Positions 53,027 to 63,135 of a stretch of 64,000 nt of DNA are shown in pieces. The notes under the pieces are model-generated. The model had not been told where the DNA came from and ran no database searches. It saw nothing but the letters and a program-made list of their open reading frames with translations. The stretch comes from Nakamurella deserti (lineage in GTDB: Bacteria > Actinomycetota > Actinomycetes > Mycobacteriales > Nakamurellaceae): positions 434,001-498,000 of the forward strand of contig NZ_QCXS01000002.1 of assembly GCF_003260015.1 (NCBI RefSeq). Reading direction: 5' to 3'. The position numbers and the translations under genes were made by a program. Position 1 is the first letter of the stretch. Each line of letters begins with the position of its first letter.

Positions 53027-53590
53027 ATGATCGACGAAGAGTTGTTCGACGCCGAGGAAAAGATGGAGAAGGCGGTCACCTCCGCCAAGGACGACCTGCA
53101 GACGCTGCGGACCGGCCGGGCCAACCCGAACATGTTCGCGCGCATCCAGATCGACTACTACGGCGCGCCGACCCCGTTGACCCAGATGGCCCAGATCACC
53201 GTGCCCGAGGCGCGGATGGCGGTCATCAAGCCCTACGACATGAGCCAGTTGTCGGCCATCGAGAAGGGCATCCGGGACTCCGATCTCGGGGTGAACCCCA
53301 GCAACGACGGCTCCATCCTGCGGGTGATCTTCCCGCAGCTCACCGAGGAGCGCCGCCGCGAGCTCGGTAAGACCGCACGCGCCAAGGGCGAGGACGCCAA
53401 GGTCGCGATCCGCAACATCCGTCGGCGCACCAAGGACACCATCGACAAGCTGGTCAAGGACAAAGAGAGTGAAGTGTCCGAGGACGACGGCAGGTCCGCG
53501 GAGAAGGAGCTGCAGACCCTGACCGACCGGTACGTCAACACCGTCGACGAGCTGGTCAAGCACAAGGAAGCCGAGCTGCTCGAGGTCTGA
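53027..53590 (+). CDS. frr: Ribosome recycling factor
   Basis: A 187-residue factor that splits terminated ribosomes with EF-G. The family features are [45 protein letters not shown] and [21 protein letters not shown], followed by the long three-helix bundle. The ATG at 53027 is preceded by GAAGG. The order pyrH-frr-cdsA is conserved. Confidence 0.97.
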   Translation: MIDEELFDAEEKMEKAVTSAKDDLQTLRTGRANPNMFARIQIDYYGAPTPLTQMAQITVPEARMAVIKPYDMSQLSAIEKGIRDSDLGVNPSNDGSILRVIFPQLTEERRRELGKTARAKGEDAKVAIRNIRRRTKDTIDKLVKDKESEVSEDDGRSAEKELQTLTDRYVNTVDELVKHKEAELLEV

Positions 53591-53610
53591 CGACCGACCG
53601 GCCGACTCTG

Positions 53611-54447
53611 ATGACCACTCCTGCCGCCGCTCCCGCGGGTCGTCCCGCGTCCCGGGCCGGCCGTGACCTGCCCGCCGCGATCGGTGTCGCGCTGGTGCTC
53701 GGCGTCGTCGTGGTCGGCTCGCTGCTGGTGTTCCGCCCGCTGTTCGTCGCCGTGGTGGCCGCCGCCGCCGCGGCCTCGGTGTGGGAGCTCCGCGGCACCC
53801 TGGCTGCCGCCCGCGGCATCGTGCTGAGCTGGATCCCCATCATGGTGGGCGGGGTCGCCACCATCGCGCTGGCCTGGCCGTACGGGCTGCGGGCGCAGGT
53901 GGTGGGCATCGCCCTCACCGTGCTGGCCTGCATGGTCTGGCGGCTCGCCGCCGGCGCCGACGGGTACCTCCGCGACGTCTCCGCGTCCGTCTTCGTGACG
54001 TTGTACGTGATGTTCTTCGCCTCGTTCGCGACCCTGCTGGTGTCCCCCGACGACGGGGCCGACCGGGTCCTGACCTTCATCATCGTGGTCGTCGCCTCCG
54101 ACACCGGGGGGTACGCCGCCGGGGTGGTGTTCGGCCGACACCCGATGGCGCCGCGGATCTCACCGAAGAAGAGCTGGGAGGGCTTCGCGGGTTCGGTCAC
54201 CGGTGCCGCCGTCGCCGGAGCACTCACCGGCAGTCTGATGCTGGACCACCCGTGGTGGCGCGGCGCGCTGCTCGGCCTCGTCGTGTGCGTCACCGCCACG
54301 CTGGGCGACCTCATCGAGTCGATGGTCAAGCGCGACATCGGGGTCAAGGACATGGGATCGCTGTTGCCCGGTCACGGTGGGGTCATGGACCGGATGGACT
54401 CGCTGCTACCGTCGGCCGTCGTCACCTGGATCCTGCTGTCCCTCTGA
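53611..54447 (+). CDS. cdsA: Phosphatidate cytidylyltransferase
   Basis: A 278-residue membrane enzyme making CDP-diacylglycerol from phosphatidic acid and CTP, the gateway to phospholipids including PI mannosides in actinobacteria. About eight membrane segments are seen. Signature regions are PRISPKKSWEGFAGS and, at the C-terminus, IESMVKRDIGVKDMGSLLPG followed by HGGVMDRMDS. The start is ATG 53611, 20 bases after frr. Confidence 0.95.
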   Translation: MTTPAAAPAGRPASRAGRDLPAAIGVALVLGVVVVGSLLVFRPLFVAVVAAAAAASVWELRGTLAAARGIVLSWIPIMVGGVATIALAWPYGLRAQVVGIALTVLACMVWRLAAGADGYLRDVSASVFVTLYVMFFASFATLLVSPDDGADRVLTFIIVVVASDTGGYAAGVVFGRHPMAPRISPKKSWEGFAGSVTGAAVAGALTGSLMLDHPWWRGALLGLVVCVTATLGDLIESMVKRDIGVKDMGSLLPGHGGVMDRMDSLLPSAVVTWILLSL

Positions 54448-54473
54448 CCGGGGCGACTGTCGAAAGGCACCGC

Positions 54474-55223
54474 ATGAGCACGCGTATCAGCGCCAACACC
54501 ATGCTCCCGGCCCGCCGGGAGCCGTTCACCCTGCGCACCGCCGACGGGTTGGACCTCGTCGCGGAACTCGCCCTGCCGCTGGACCGGGACCCGGTGGCCA
54601 CCCTGGTGACGCTGCACCCGCTGCCCACCCACGCCGGGATGATGGACTCCCACATCTACCGCAAGGCGGCGTTCCGGTTGCCCGCGCTGGCCGACATCGC
54701 CGTGCTGCGCTTCAACACCCGGGGCACCGTCAGTGCCGCCGGCCGCAGTGACGGCGCCTTCGACGGCGGCGACGGCGAGCGACACGACGTGCAGGCCGCC
54801 GTGGACGCGGCCGTCGGCCGGGGACTGCCCGACCGCTGGCTGGTCGGCTGGTCGTTCGGGACGGAGCTCGCGCTGCGCTACGGCGCCACGGCCGACGTCA
54901 CCGGGGCCGTGCTGCTGTCGCCGCCGCTGCACCGCGCCCAGGACAGCGATCTCGACGCCTGGGCCGCATCGGGGAAACCGCTGGTGGCGCTGGTGCCCGA
55001 GCTCGACGACTACCTGCGCCCGGCCGAGGCGCGGGACCGGTTCGCCCGGGTCCCGCAGTGCACGGTCCGCGACTTCCCGAAGGTCAAACACCTGTGGGTC
55101 GGGCAGGCCGAGGCCGCGTTGGACGCCGTCGTGGGCACCGTCCGTCCCGGCTTCGGGCCGCTGCCGCGCGAGTGGGACGGGCCGTCGGAGAACGTGCCGG
55201 CCCAGATCGTGTCCGCGGGCTGA
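54474..55223 (+). CDS. Alpha/beta-hydrolase superfamily protein
   Basis: A 249-residue cytosolic alpha/beta hydrolase. A conserved strand-turn LHPLPTHAGMMDSHIY opens the fold, the nucleophile elbow is GWSFGT, and a C-terminal His lies in KVKHLWVG. The layout resembles COG2945-type hydrolases, whose substrate is unknown. ATG 54474 follows GAAAGG. It may belong to the cdsA transcription unit, as the gap is 26 bases. Confidence 0.82.
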   Translation: MSTRISANTMLPARREPFTLRTADGLDLVAELALPLDRDPVATLVTLHPLPTHAGMMDSHIYRKAAFRLPALADIAVLRFNTRGTVSAAGRSDGAFDGGDGERHDVQAAVDAAVGRGLPDRWLVGWSFGTELALRYGATADVTGAVLLSPPLHRAQDSDLDAWAASGKPLVALVPELDDYLRPAEARDRFARVPQCTVRDFPKVKHLWVGQAEAALDAVVGTVRPGFGPLPREWDGPSENVPAQIVSAG

Positions 55224-55250
55224 CGTCGCCGACCGCCGGGAGGAGGTGAG

Positions 55251-55976
55251 ATGCCGTCCACGACTCCGGTGCTGCTGCTCCCGCCGTTCCCCTTCGACAG
55301 CCGGGTGTTCGCCCCGCTCCGTGCCGCCCTCGGGCGGCAGCGGCCGGTGCTCACGCCCGACCCCGTCCTCGACGGCGCACCCACGCTGGACACGGTGGCC
55401 GACCGGGCGGTCGCCGAACTCGACGCCCACGGTGTGGACCGGGCCGTCGTCGGCGGGGTCTCGATGGGCGGCTACGTGGCCCTGAACCTGGTGCGGCGCC
55501 ACCCCGACCGGCTCGCCGGGGTCGTCCTGATGGACACCAGAGCGACCGCCGACACCGCCGACGCACGGGCGCAGCGGTGGGCGGTGGCCGACCGCGCCGA
55601 CCGCGGCGAACGGCCCGAGCGGCGGGCGACTGTCGCCGGCATGGTCAGCCCGCTCACCCGCAGCTACCGCCCCACCGTGGTCCGGTTCCTCGAGGACGTC
55701 GTCGCCGACCAGTCCGCCGCCTCGGTCGCCTGGCGCCAGCGCGCGATGGCCGCCCGTCCGGACAGCACCGCCGCGCTGGCCGCCGTCGCCGTGCCGGTGC
55801 TGGTCATCGTGGGTTCCGACGACGCGCTGACGCCCCCCACCCTGGCGGCGCAGATGGCAGCGTGTGCGCGACAATCGACGCTGCGTGAGATTCCGGGCAC
55901 CGGCCACCTGGCCGTCGCCGAGGATCCGGCGGCCGTCGCGACCGCGATGGCGGCCTGGTGGGAGGGGTGGGCGTGA
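55251..55976 (+). CDS. Alpha/beta-hydrolase superfamily protein (esterase/MenH-like)
   Basis: A 241-residue alpha/beta hydrolase. The nucleophile elbow is GGVSMGGYVAL, the acid Asp is likely in VGSDDALTPP, and the catalytic His in GTGHLAVAEDP, so the triad appears intact. A very strong ribosome-binding site (GGAGGAGG) precedes ATG 55251. It shares GTGA with the following ABC ATPase gene. The substrate is unknown. Confidence 0.87.
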   Translation: MPSTTPVLLLPPFPFDSRVFAPLRAALGRQRPVLTPDPVLDGAPTLDTVADRAVAELDAHGVDRAVVGGVSMGGYVALNLVRRHPDRLAGVVLMDTRATADTADARAQRWAVADRADRGERPERRATVAGMVSPLTRSYRPTVVRFLEDVVADQSAASVAWRQRAMAARPDSTAALAAVAVPVLVIVGSDDALTPPTLAAQMAACARQSTLREIPGTGHLAVAEDPAAVATAMAAWWEGWA

Positions 55977-56791
55977 GCGAGCAGCAGCTGAAGTACCCGG
56001 GGGTGGACGCGGACCCGACGATCGCCGGCACCGCGCTGGCGACCCGCGGCCTGCACAAGCAGTTCGGGGACGTGGTCGCCGTCGACCGGCTGACCCTGGA
56101 CGTGCCCGCCGGGTCGTTCTTCGGACTCGTCGGTCCGAACGGCGCCGGGAAGACGACGACCCTGTCGATGGTCACCGGACTGCTGCGGCCCGACGCGGGC
56201 TCGGCCTACATCGCCGGTCACGACATCTGGCAGGACCCGGTCGGGGCGAAGGCCCGGATGGGGGTGCTGCCGGACGGGCTGCGGCTGTTCGAGCGGCTGT
56301 CCGGCATCGAGCTGCTGACCTATCTCGGACGTTTCCGGGGGATGCCGTTGGACGAGGTGCGCTCCCGCGCCACCGAGCTGCTGCGCGTGCTGGACCTCAC
56401 CGACGCCGGCGACAAGCTCGTCGCCGACTACTCGACCGGCATGCGCAAGAAGGTGACGCTGGCCGCGGCGCTGCTGCACTCGCCGCAGGTGCTGCTGCTC
56501 GACGAGCCGCTGGAGGCGGTCGATCCGGTGTCGGCGCGGGTGATCCGGACCGTGCTGACCCGCTACACCGCCGGTGGCGGCACCGTGATCTTCTCCAGTC
56601 ACGTGATGGCGCTGGTGGAGGAGCTGTGCTCGCACGTCGCCGTGATGGCCCACGGCCGGCTCGCCGCCGTCGGTACCCTCGCCGAGGTCCGCGGTGCGGC
56701 GGCGTCCCTGGACGACGCGTTCATGCACCTGGTGGGGGCCGACGACCGTGGGGCGGGGGGGCTGGAGTGGTTGCGCTCTTCGTCAGCCTGA
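55973..56791 (+). CDS. ABC transporter ATP-binding protein (exporter type)
   Basis: A 272-residue ATPase. Walker A is GPNGAGKTTTLSMVTGLL, the signature loop is the relaxed DYSTGMRKKVTLA, and Walker B is VLLLDEPLEAVD. It pairs with the following multi-helix permease, whose GTG start lies within its last codons. The ABC-2-like organisation suggests export of a lipid, drug or peptide, not import. GTG start 55973 overlaps the hydrolase stop. Confidence 0.92.
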   Translation: MSEQQLKYPGVDADPTIAGTALATRGLHKQFGDVVAVDRLTLDVPAGSFFGLVGPNGAGKTTTLSMVTGLLRPDAGSAYIAGHDIWQDPVGAKARMGVLPDGLRLFERLSGIELLTYLGRFRGMPLDEVRSRATELLRVLDLTDAGDKLVADYSTGMRKKVTLAAALLHSPQVLLLDEPLEAVDPVSARVIRTVLTRYTAGGGTVIFSSHVMALVEELCSHVAVMAHGRLAAVGTLAEVRGAAASLDDAFMHLVGADDRGAGGLEWLRSSSA

Positions 56792-58350
56792 AGTGGCGGC
56801 TGCTGACCAGCCGACTGCGGGCGGCGACCCCGGGCCGGCGGGTCGTCACCCTGGTCGCCCTGGCCGTGGCCCTGCTCGTCGCGGCGGTCGCGGCGTTCGG
56901 GCTCTCGCTGCTGCGGGAACTGCCGGCCTACGCGGTGACGACCGCGGCGGTGCTGCTGGCCAGCCAGCTGGTCGCCTGGATGCTGACGCCGTTGATCGCG
57001 TTCGGGGTCGACGAGACGCTGGATCCGCAACGGTTCGCGCTGCTGCCCCTGCGCCGCGGCGACCTGCTCCGGGGACTGGCGGTCAGCTCGCTGGTCGGCT
57101 GGTTGCCGGCGGTCAACACCATCCTGCTGGTCGGGGTGGCCGTGATGGTCAGCCCCAGCTGGGGGGTGCTGCCGGTCGCGCTGGCCTGCATGGCCCTGCA
57201 GCTGCTGCTGCTGGTGACGCTGTCCCGGGCGGCGTCCACCGCACTGGCGGGCCTGATGTCCACCCGCCGGGGCCGTGACCTGGGCATGATCGTCGGGTTC
57301 GGCGTCTTCGTGGTGTACTTCGCCGCCAGCCTGGCCCTCGGGCAGGTGTCGTCGGGCGCCGGTTTCGGCGACGGGGTGTCGGCCGCGGGCCGGGTGCTGG
57401 GCTGGACGCCGCCCGGCGCGCTGGCCCGGATCCCGACCCTGGTCCACGACGGTGACCTCGGCCTCGCCGCGGTCCTGCTGCTGATCGCGCTCGCCGGCAT
57501 CGCCCTCGCCGCGCTGTGGTGGGGGCGGTCGTTGCGGCGGTCGATGGAGTCCGGCACCTCGCTGACCGAATCGTCCTCGTCGGCGTCGGGGGAGCACGAC
57601 TTCGGCCCGGCCGCCGGTGGCACCGCCCGCGTCGTCGCCGGCCGCGACCGGCTGCTGACCTGGCGGGACCCGATGCGCCGACTGCCGTGGCTGATGGTCC
57701 TGGTGTTCATCGTGCTGTGGCCGTTCCTGGTGGTGCGCGGGCACGGCTCGCTGTTCGCGGTGGCGTTCGGGGCGCTGATGTCGGGCACCCAGGTCGGCAA
57801 CCAGTTCGGGGTGGACGGCTCCGGCATGTGGCTGCACCTGGTGGCCATCGGCGACCGCAACCGCGCGCGGGCCGAGATGGTCGGTCACCTGCTGGTCGCG
57901 CTGGTGCCCGGCTCGGTCATCGTGGTCGTCGGGGTGTTCGTCCAGGCGCTCCTCCGCGACGACCTGGCCTGGGTGCCGGCGGCCCTGGGACTGTGCCTGG
58001 CGTCGTTGGTGGCCTCGGCGGGACTCGCGTCGTACATGTCGGCGGTGAAGCCCTACGCGATGCCGCAGCAGCGCACGTCGATGTTCGCCTCGGCCGCTCC
58101 CCAGCACAAGTCGCGCTCACTGGCGGTGGCCGCGACCGTGCTGTTCGGCGGACTGGGCGTGGCGCTGCCGGGCGTGGTCTTCGCGGTGCTGACCGTGACG
58201 GTCGCCCTGTGGTGGGGGTGGGTCGGCCTGGTCGCGGCCCCGGCGATCGCCGCGGCCGTCACCTGGCGCCTCGTCCAGGTCGCCGCCACCCGCTACTTCG
58301 AGCAGGGCCCCGAGATCTTCGCCGAGGTCAGGACCGGCGACCGGAGCTGA
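56767..58350 (+). CDS. ABC-2-like exporter permease
   Basis: A 527-residue polytopic protein with about 12 hydrophobic segments in two groups separated by a polar loop (SLTESSSSASGEHDFGPAAG). No solute-binding or ATPase motif is present. GTG 56767 gives MVALFVSLKWRLLTSRLR, a typical membrane start, and overlaps the ATPase gene by 25 bases. Its last 23 bases overlap the convergent coiled-coil gene. The substrate is unknown. Confidence 0.86.
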   Translation: MVALFVSLKWRLLTSRLRAATPGRRVVTLVALAVALLVAAVAAFGLSLLRELPAYAVTTAAVLLASQLVAWMLTPLIAFGVDETLDPQRFALLPLRRGDLLRGLAVSSLVGWLPAVNTILLVGVAVMVSPSWGVLPVALACMALQLLLLVTLSRAASTALAGLMSTRRGRDLGMIVGFGVFVVYFAASLALGQVSSGAGFGDGVSAAGRVLGWTPPGALARIPTLVHDGDLGLAAVLLLIALAGIALAALWWGRSLRRSMESGTSLTESSSSASGEHDFGPAAGGTARVVAGRDRLLTWRDPMRRLPWLMVLVFIVLWPFLVVRGHGSLFAVAFGALMSGTQVGNQFGVDGSGMWLHLVAIGDRNRARAEMVGHLLVALVPGSVIVVVGVFVQALLRDDLAWVPAALGLCLASLVASAGLASYMSAVKPYAMPQQRTSMFASAAPQHKSRSLAVAATVLFGGLGVALPGVVFAVLTVTVALWWGWVGLVAAPAIAAAVTWRLVQVAATRYFEQGPEIFAEVRTGDRS

Positions 58351-59569
58351 CCGGAGATCCGACGCGCTCGTCGTCGGCCCCGTCGTCGCTCCCGTCGGCC
58401 GCGGCGTCCCCGGCGGGCTCGTCGATGGGATCGACGGCCGCGGTGTCCGCGATGTCCGCGGTGTCCGACGTCGGGTCGACCTCGGCCCGCGGGTCACCGG
58501 CGCTGAAGTCGACCGTGCCGACCTCCGGGTCGAAGTCCGCGCCGCCGGGCTTGGACGCCTCGTCTGCGTGGGCCTGCAGCAGGTCGTCGGCCCGGGCCGT
58601 GGCTTCGTCGATCTGCGCGAGGAACGGGCGCAGGCCGGCGAGCTGGCCGAGGACGTGGGTGCGCAGGCCGATGAGCTGGTCGACGGCCTCGTCGGCCTCC
58701 ACGACCCGGCGGTGCGACTCCTGCGCGGCCAGGGACACCCGGCGCTGGGCCTCGGCGTCGGCGGCCTCGACGATGCGCCGGGCCTCGGCGGTCGCGTTGG
58801 CGACCAGCTCCTCGGCCTGCTGGCGAGACTCGTTCTCCTGCTCGGCGACGTACTGGTGGGCCTGCGCCCGGCGCGCGGTGATCGCGATGGTGAAGTCCTC
58901 CTCGACCTCCTTGCGCCGCGCCTCGGACTCCGCGTCCAGCCGCTGCCGCTCGGCGGTGGCGGCCGCGTCGAGCTGCTGGGCGTGCTCGACGGTGCGCTCG
59001 AGGTAGTCCGTCGCCTGCGAGATGAGCCGCTGGGACTCCGCCTGGGCGGCGCCGACCATGCTGGCGGCCTGATTGCTGGCCTCGGTGCGGACCCGCTCGC
59101 TCTCGTGCAGGGCCTCGTTGGTGATGTCCTCGACCTGCTGGGCGAGCTGCCCGCGGGCCTTCTCCCGCTCCGCCTCGAAGGCCCGCCGGGCCTCGGCCAG
59201 CTCGGCGACGCGGGCGTCGATCTCGGCCTTGCGATCGGCGGCGTCGGTGTTGGCCCGGGCGCGGATCTCCGACGCCTCCTCCTCGGCCAGCCGGATCATC
59301 CGCTGCATCCGCTCCGAGAGCCCCGCCATCGTCGGGGTGCTCATCGCAGTCCGGTCGAGCTGGAGGCGCAGGTCGTCGGCGTCGGACTGCGCGGCCTGCA
59401 ACTGGGCGGTCAGCTCCGACAGCCGGTGCGTCGCCGAGTCGCGGTCGGCGGTGAGGATGCGCAGGTCGTACTCGAGCCGGTCCATGTACTCGTTGACCTG
59501 CTCCGGGCTGTAACCGCGGCGGACAGTCTCGAACGCGACCTGTTGCGGAAGCCATTCACGGGAAGTCAT
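58328..59569 (-). CDS. DivIVA/FilP-like coiled-coil protein
   Basis: A 413-residue protein. The N-terminus FETVRRGYSPEQVNEYMDRL is the DivIVA-type membrane-targeting/crossover motif. A long coiled coil runs from about 25 to 330 (repeated Ala/Glu/Gln/Arg heptads such as AEEEASEIRARANTDAADRK). An acidic Asp/Ala-rich tail ends the protein. Relatives such as Wag31 and FilP/Scy scaffold polar growth or cytoskeleton in actinobacteria, and a similar role is inferred. ATG 59569 is 100 bases from a divergent ABC operon. Confidence 0.87.
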   Translation of the reverse strand: MTSREWLPQQVAFETVRRGYSPEQVNEYMDRLEYDLRILTADRDSATHRLSELTAQLQAAQSDADDLRLQLDRTAMSTPTMAGLSERMQRMIRLAEEEASEIRARANTDAADRKAEIDARVAELAEARRAFEAEREKARGQLAQQVEDITNEALHESERVRTEASNQAASMVGAAQAESQRLISQATDYLERTVEHAQQLDAAATAERQRLDAESEARRKEVEEDFTIAITARRAQAHQYVAEQENESRQQAEELVANATAEARRIVEAADAEAQRRVSLAAQESHRRVVEADEAVDQLIGLRTHVLGQLAGLRPFLAQIDEATARADDLLQAHADEASKPGGADFDPEVGTVDFSAGDPRAEVDPTSDTADIADTAAVDPIDEPAGDAAADGSDDGADDERVGSPVSSGRRS

Positions 59570-59657
59570 GGGTCCATGTTCCCACGCACCGACACCACGT
59601 CCCGGGCGGCGTGCCGCGGCGTCCGGGTGTGTCCTGGCCCGCCCGGGAATGGCCCTC

Positions 59658-59663
59658 TAGGGT
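59658..59663 (+). promoter_or_regulatory. -10 element of the second ABC operon
   Basis: TAGGGT ends 6 bases before the ATG at 59670, suggesting a leaderless transcript of the ATPase-permease pair. Confidence 0.45.
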
Positions 59664-59669
59664 GACGCC

Positions 59670-60568
<899 letters not shown>

Positions 60569-60572
<4 letters not shown>

Positions 60573-61630
60573 CCGGGTTCCGCGCGCTGGGCCTGGCCAT
60601 GCTCAAGGGCTTCTACCGGGACCGGATGACGATCTTCTTCACCGTCTTCTTCCCGCTGTTCTTCATCCTGATCTTCGGTGTGGTCTTCGCCGGCGGGGAC
60701 ACCCAGTCGCGGCAGAAAGTGGTCCCGGTCGGGGACGTCGCATTCGTGCAGGACCTGCCGGCGCCCGCGCGGGCGTCGTTCGACGAGGTCTTCGACCTGC
60801 AGCCCGCAGCGCCGTTGGACGTCGCCCTCGACGCGGTCCGCACCGGCGACGCCGCCGCCGCGCTGGAGCAGCAGGGCGATGCGCTGGTGGTGCACATCTC
60901 CCGGGCCGACCAGGTCGCGGCGGCCACCGTGCAGGGCGTGCTGTCGTCGTTCGTGGACACCACCAACCTCGCCGTCGCCCAGGTGACGCCCACCTACAGC
61001 TTGCAGGTGACGGCGGTCGAGGACGAGTCGCTGAAGGGCATCCAGTACGTGGCCCCCGGCATGATCAGCTACGGCATCACCGTCGGGGCCACCTTCGGGG
61101 CGGCGCTGACCCTGATCACCTGGCGCAACAGCAAGCTGCTGCGCCGGCTGCGGCTCGCCCCCGTCGCGACCGGCTCGGTCGTCGGGGCGCGGGTGGTGGT
61201 GTCGCTGGCGGTCGCGGTGTTCCAGCTGGTGCTGATGATCGGGGTGTCGAGCCTGCTCGGGCTGCGGCTCTCGGGGGCCTGGTACATGGCCGTGCCGCTG
61301 ACCATCGCCGGCACCCTGGCGTTCCTGGCCATCGGGCTGCTGGTCGGGTCCATCGCCAGGACGTCCGAGGGTGGCTCGGGCCTGGCCAACCTCATCACCC
61401 TGCCCATGGGGTTCCTGTCGGGTGCGTTCATCCCGTTGGCGGCCGCACCGGGCTGGCTGATCGCCATCAGCAAGGTGATGCCGATGGGCTACCTGGTGTC
61501 CGGGCTGACCGACGTGCTCGTGCGTGGCGAGGGCCCGTCGGCCGCGCTGCTGCCGATCGCCATCCTGCTCGCCTTCGCCGCCGTGCTGACCATGATCGCC
61601 ACCCGGCTGTTCCGCTGGGACGCGGCCTGA
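60569..61630 (+). CDS. ABC-2 type transporter permease
   Basis: A 353-residue permease with an N-terminal membrane helix (MTIFFTVFFPLFFILIFGVV), a large extracytoplasmic domain (about 40-165) and five or six C-terminal helices ending near AVLTMIATRLF. This DrrB/ABC-2 pattern matches the preceding ATPase. GTG start overlaps the ATPase stop (GTGA). A MarR regulator lies convergently 19 bases downstream and may control the pair, but no operator was identified. Confidence 0.9.
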
Positions 61631-61649
61631 CGGCGACGCCGCGCGCGGC

Positions 61650-62147
61650 CTAGAAGTCCCCGGCCGCCTTGCGCAGCTTGGTGAGCAGCACCGAGAGCTG
61701 ACTGAGCTCGCCCGGCTCGAGACCGACGAACCCGAAATCGGTCTTGAGCACGCTCTGGGTGGCCTCGGTCAGCCGCTTGCGGCCGGTGGCGGTCAGGGTC
61801 ACCAGGGTGGTGCGGCGATCGGTCGGGTGCGGCAGGCGTTGGGCCAGTCCGTCGGCCTCGAGCCGGTCGACGATGTTGGTGATCGAGGTGGGGTGCAGCT
61901 GCAGCCGCTCACCCATCAACCGCATGGGCAGTGAATCGCGGCTGGAGAAGGACAGCAGGACCAGCGCCTCGTAGCGGGCGAAGGTCAGACCGTGCTGACG
62001 CAACGACTCGTCCACCGCGGCCTGCAGGATCTGCTGCACCCGCATGATGTTGCTGACGGCCTCCATGGACTCCGACGGCCCGATGCGCTCCCGCCACGTC
62101 TCGGCGGCTTTGGCGATCAGGTCGAAGGTCACCGGAGTCTCTGTCAC
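61650..62147 (-). CDS. MarR-family transcriptional regulator
   Basis: A 165-residue winged-helix repressor. The helix-turn-helix is in LMGERLQLHPTSITNIVDRL, the recognition wing in HPTDRRTTLVTLTATGRK, and the dimerising helices are at both ends (SNIMRVQQILQAAVDESL). GTG 62147 is preceded by TAGCGT on the same strand at 7 bases. A GTG at about 62132 is an alternative start. Ligand and targets are unknown. Confidence 0.92.
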   Translation of the reverse strand: MTETPVTFDLIAKAAETWRERIGPSESMEAVSNIMRVQQILQAAVDESLRQHGLTFARYEALVLLSFSSRDSLPMRLMGERLQLHPTSITNIVDRLEADGLAQRLPHPTDRRTTLVTLTATGRKRLTEATQSVLKTDFGFVGLEPGELSQLSVLLTKLRKAAGDF

Positions 62148-62154
62148 GGTGCAG

Positions 62155-62160
62155 ACGCTA
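62155..62160 (-). promoter_or_regulatory. -10 element of the marR gene
   Basis: On the minus strand TAGCGT ends 7 bases before the GTG at 62147, consistent with a leaderless message. The divergent cnoX-like gene starts 35 bases away, so MarR could also affect it. Confidence 0.4.
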
Positions 62161-62181
62161 GCAGGATGGACAATCACTGGT

Positions 62182-63114
62182 ATGACCCGAAGCAACCCGC
62201 GTTCCGACCCCGCCGCGCTCTCCGCGGCCTTCTCCCGTGCGGTCGACCTGTCCGCCCTGAAGCGTCCCGCCGGCCCGGCCGGGCCCGCCGCCGGCGCCCC
62301 CCGGCCCGCCTGGGTGGCCGACGTCACCGAGGCCAACTTCCCGGCCGAGGTCGTCGAGAAGTCCGCCCAGAACCTGGTTCTCGTCGACCTGGGGTCGCCG
62401 CGCTCACCGGTGTCGGCCGACGTCAGTGCGATGATGGAGCGCGTCGTCGCCCCGTACGGCGGCGCGGTCGCGTTGGCCCGGGTGGACGTGGACGCACAGC
62501 CCCGGATCGCCCAGGCGTTCGGCGTGCAGACGATCCCGACGGTCATCGCCGTCGCCGCCGGACAGCCGGTGGACGCCTTCACCGGTGAGCAGCCCGAGGC
62601 GCAGGTCAGCACCTGGGTGCAGAGCCTGGTCGAGGCGGTCGCCGACCGCCTTCCCGGGATGGCGGCTGCGGGCGCGGTCGACGGGGCGGCCGCCGAGGCG
62701 CCCGTCGACCCGCTGCTCGAGCAGGCCGAGGACGCCCTGGAGGCCGGCGACCTGGCCTCGGCCATCACCGCCTACGAGGCGCTCGTCGCGCAGAACCCCG
62801 CCGACACCGAGGCGGCCGCGGCGCTGGCGCAGCTGCGCTTCCAGGAGCGGGCGGCGGCACTGCCCGCCGACGCCGTCGAGCAGGCCCAGGCCGCGCCCGA
62901 CGATCTCGCCGCCCAGTTCGACGCGGCCGACCTGCTGTTCGCCACCGGTCGCACCGAGGAGTCCTTCGCCCTGCTGGTGGACGTCGTGAGCCGGTTCTAC
63001 GGCGACGAGCGCACCGCGACCCGGGACCATCTGCTGGAGCTGTTCGCGCTGGTGGGCAACGACGACCCGCTGGTCATCGCCTCCCGCCGCAAGCTGGCCG
63101 CGGCCCTGTACTGA
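62182..63114 (+). CDS. cnoX: Thioredoxin-fold/TPR co-chaperone (CnoX/YbbN-like)
   Basis: A 310-residue protein. An N-terminal thioredoxin-like domain (about 45-150) has LVLVDLGSPRSPVSADV where CxxC would be, so it has no redox-active cysteine pair; GVQTIPTVIAVAAGQPV is the cis-Pro loop. Residues about 170-310 form TPR-like repeats (LLEQAEDALEAGDLASAI, ADLLFATGRTEESFALL). In E. coli CnoX holds chlorinated proteins for the chaperonin; the Cys-less type is common in actinobacteria. ATG 62182. Confidence 0.9.
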   Translation: MTRSNPRSDPAALSAAFSRAVDLSALKRPAGPAGPAAGAPRPAWVADVTEANFPAEVVEKSAQNLVLVDLGSPRSPVSADVSAMMERVVAPYGGAVALARVDVDAQPRIAQAFGVQTIPTVIAVAAGQPVDAFTGEQPEAQVSTWVQSLVEAVADRLPGMAAAGAVDGAAAEAPVDPLLEQAEDALEAGDLASAITAYEALVAQNPADTEAAAALAQLRFQERAAALPADAVEQAQAAPDDLAAQFDAADLLFATGRTEESFALLVDVVSRFYGDERTATRDHLLELFALVGNDDPLVIASRRKLAAALY

Positions 63115-63135
63115 GCGGTGCCGAGTGCCTCGCTG

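Noticed and set aside
62182-63114. Thioredoxin-like protein considered as an active oxidoreductase
   Set aside because: The CxxC site is replaced by SPRSP and TPR-like repeats follow, so it is a CnoX/YbbN-type protein.
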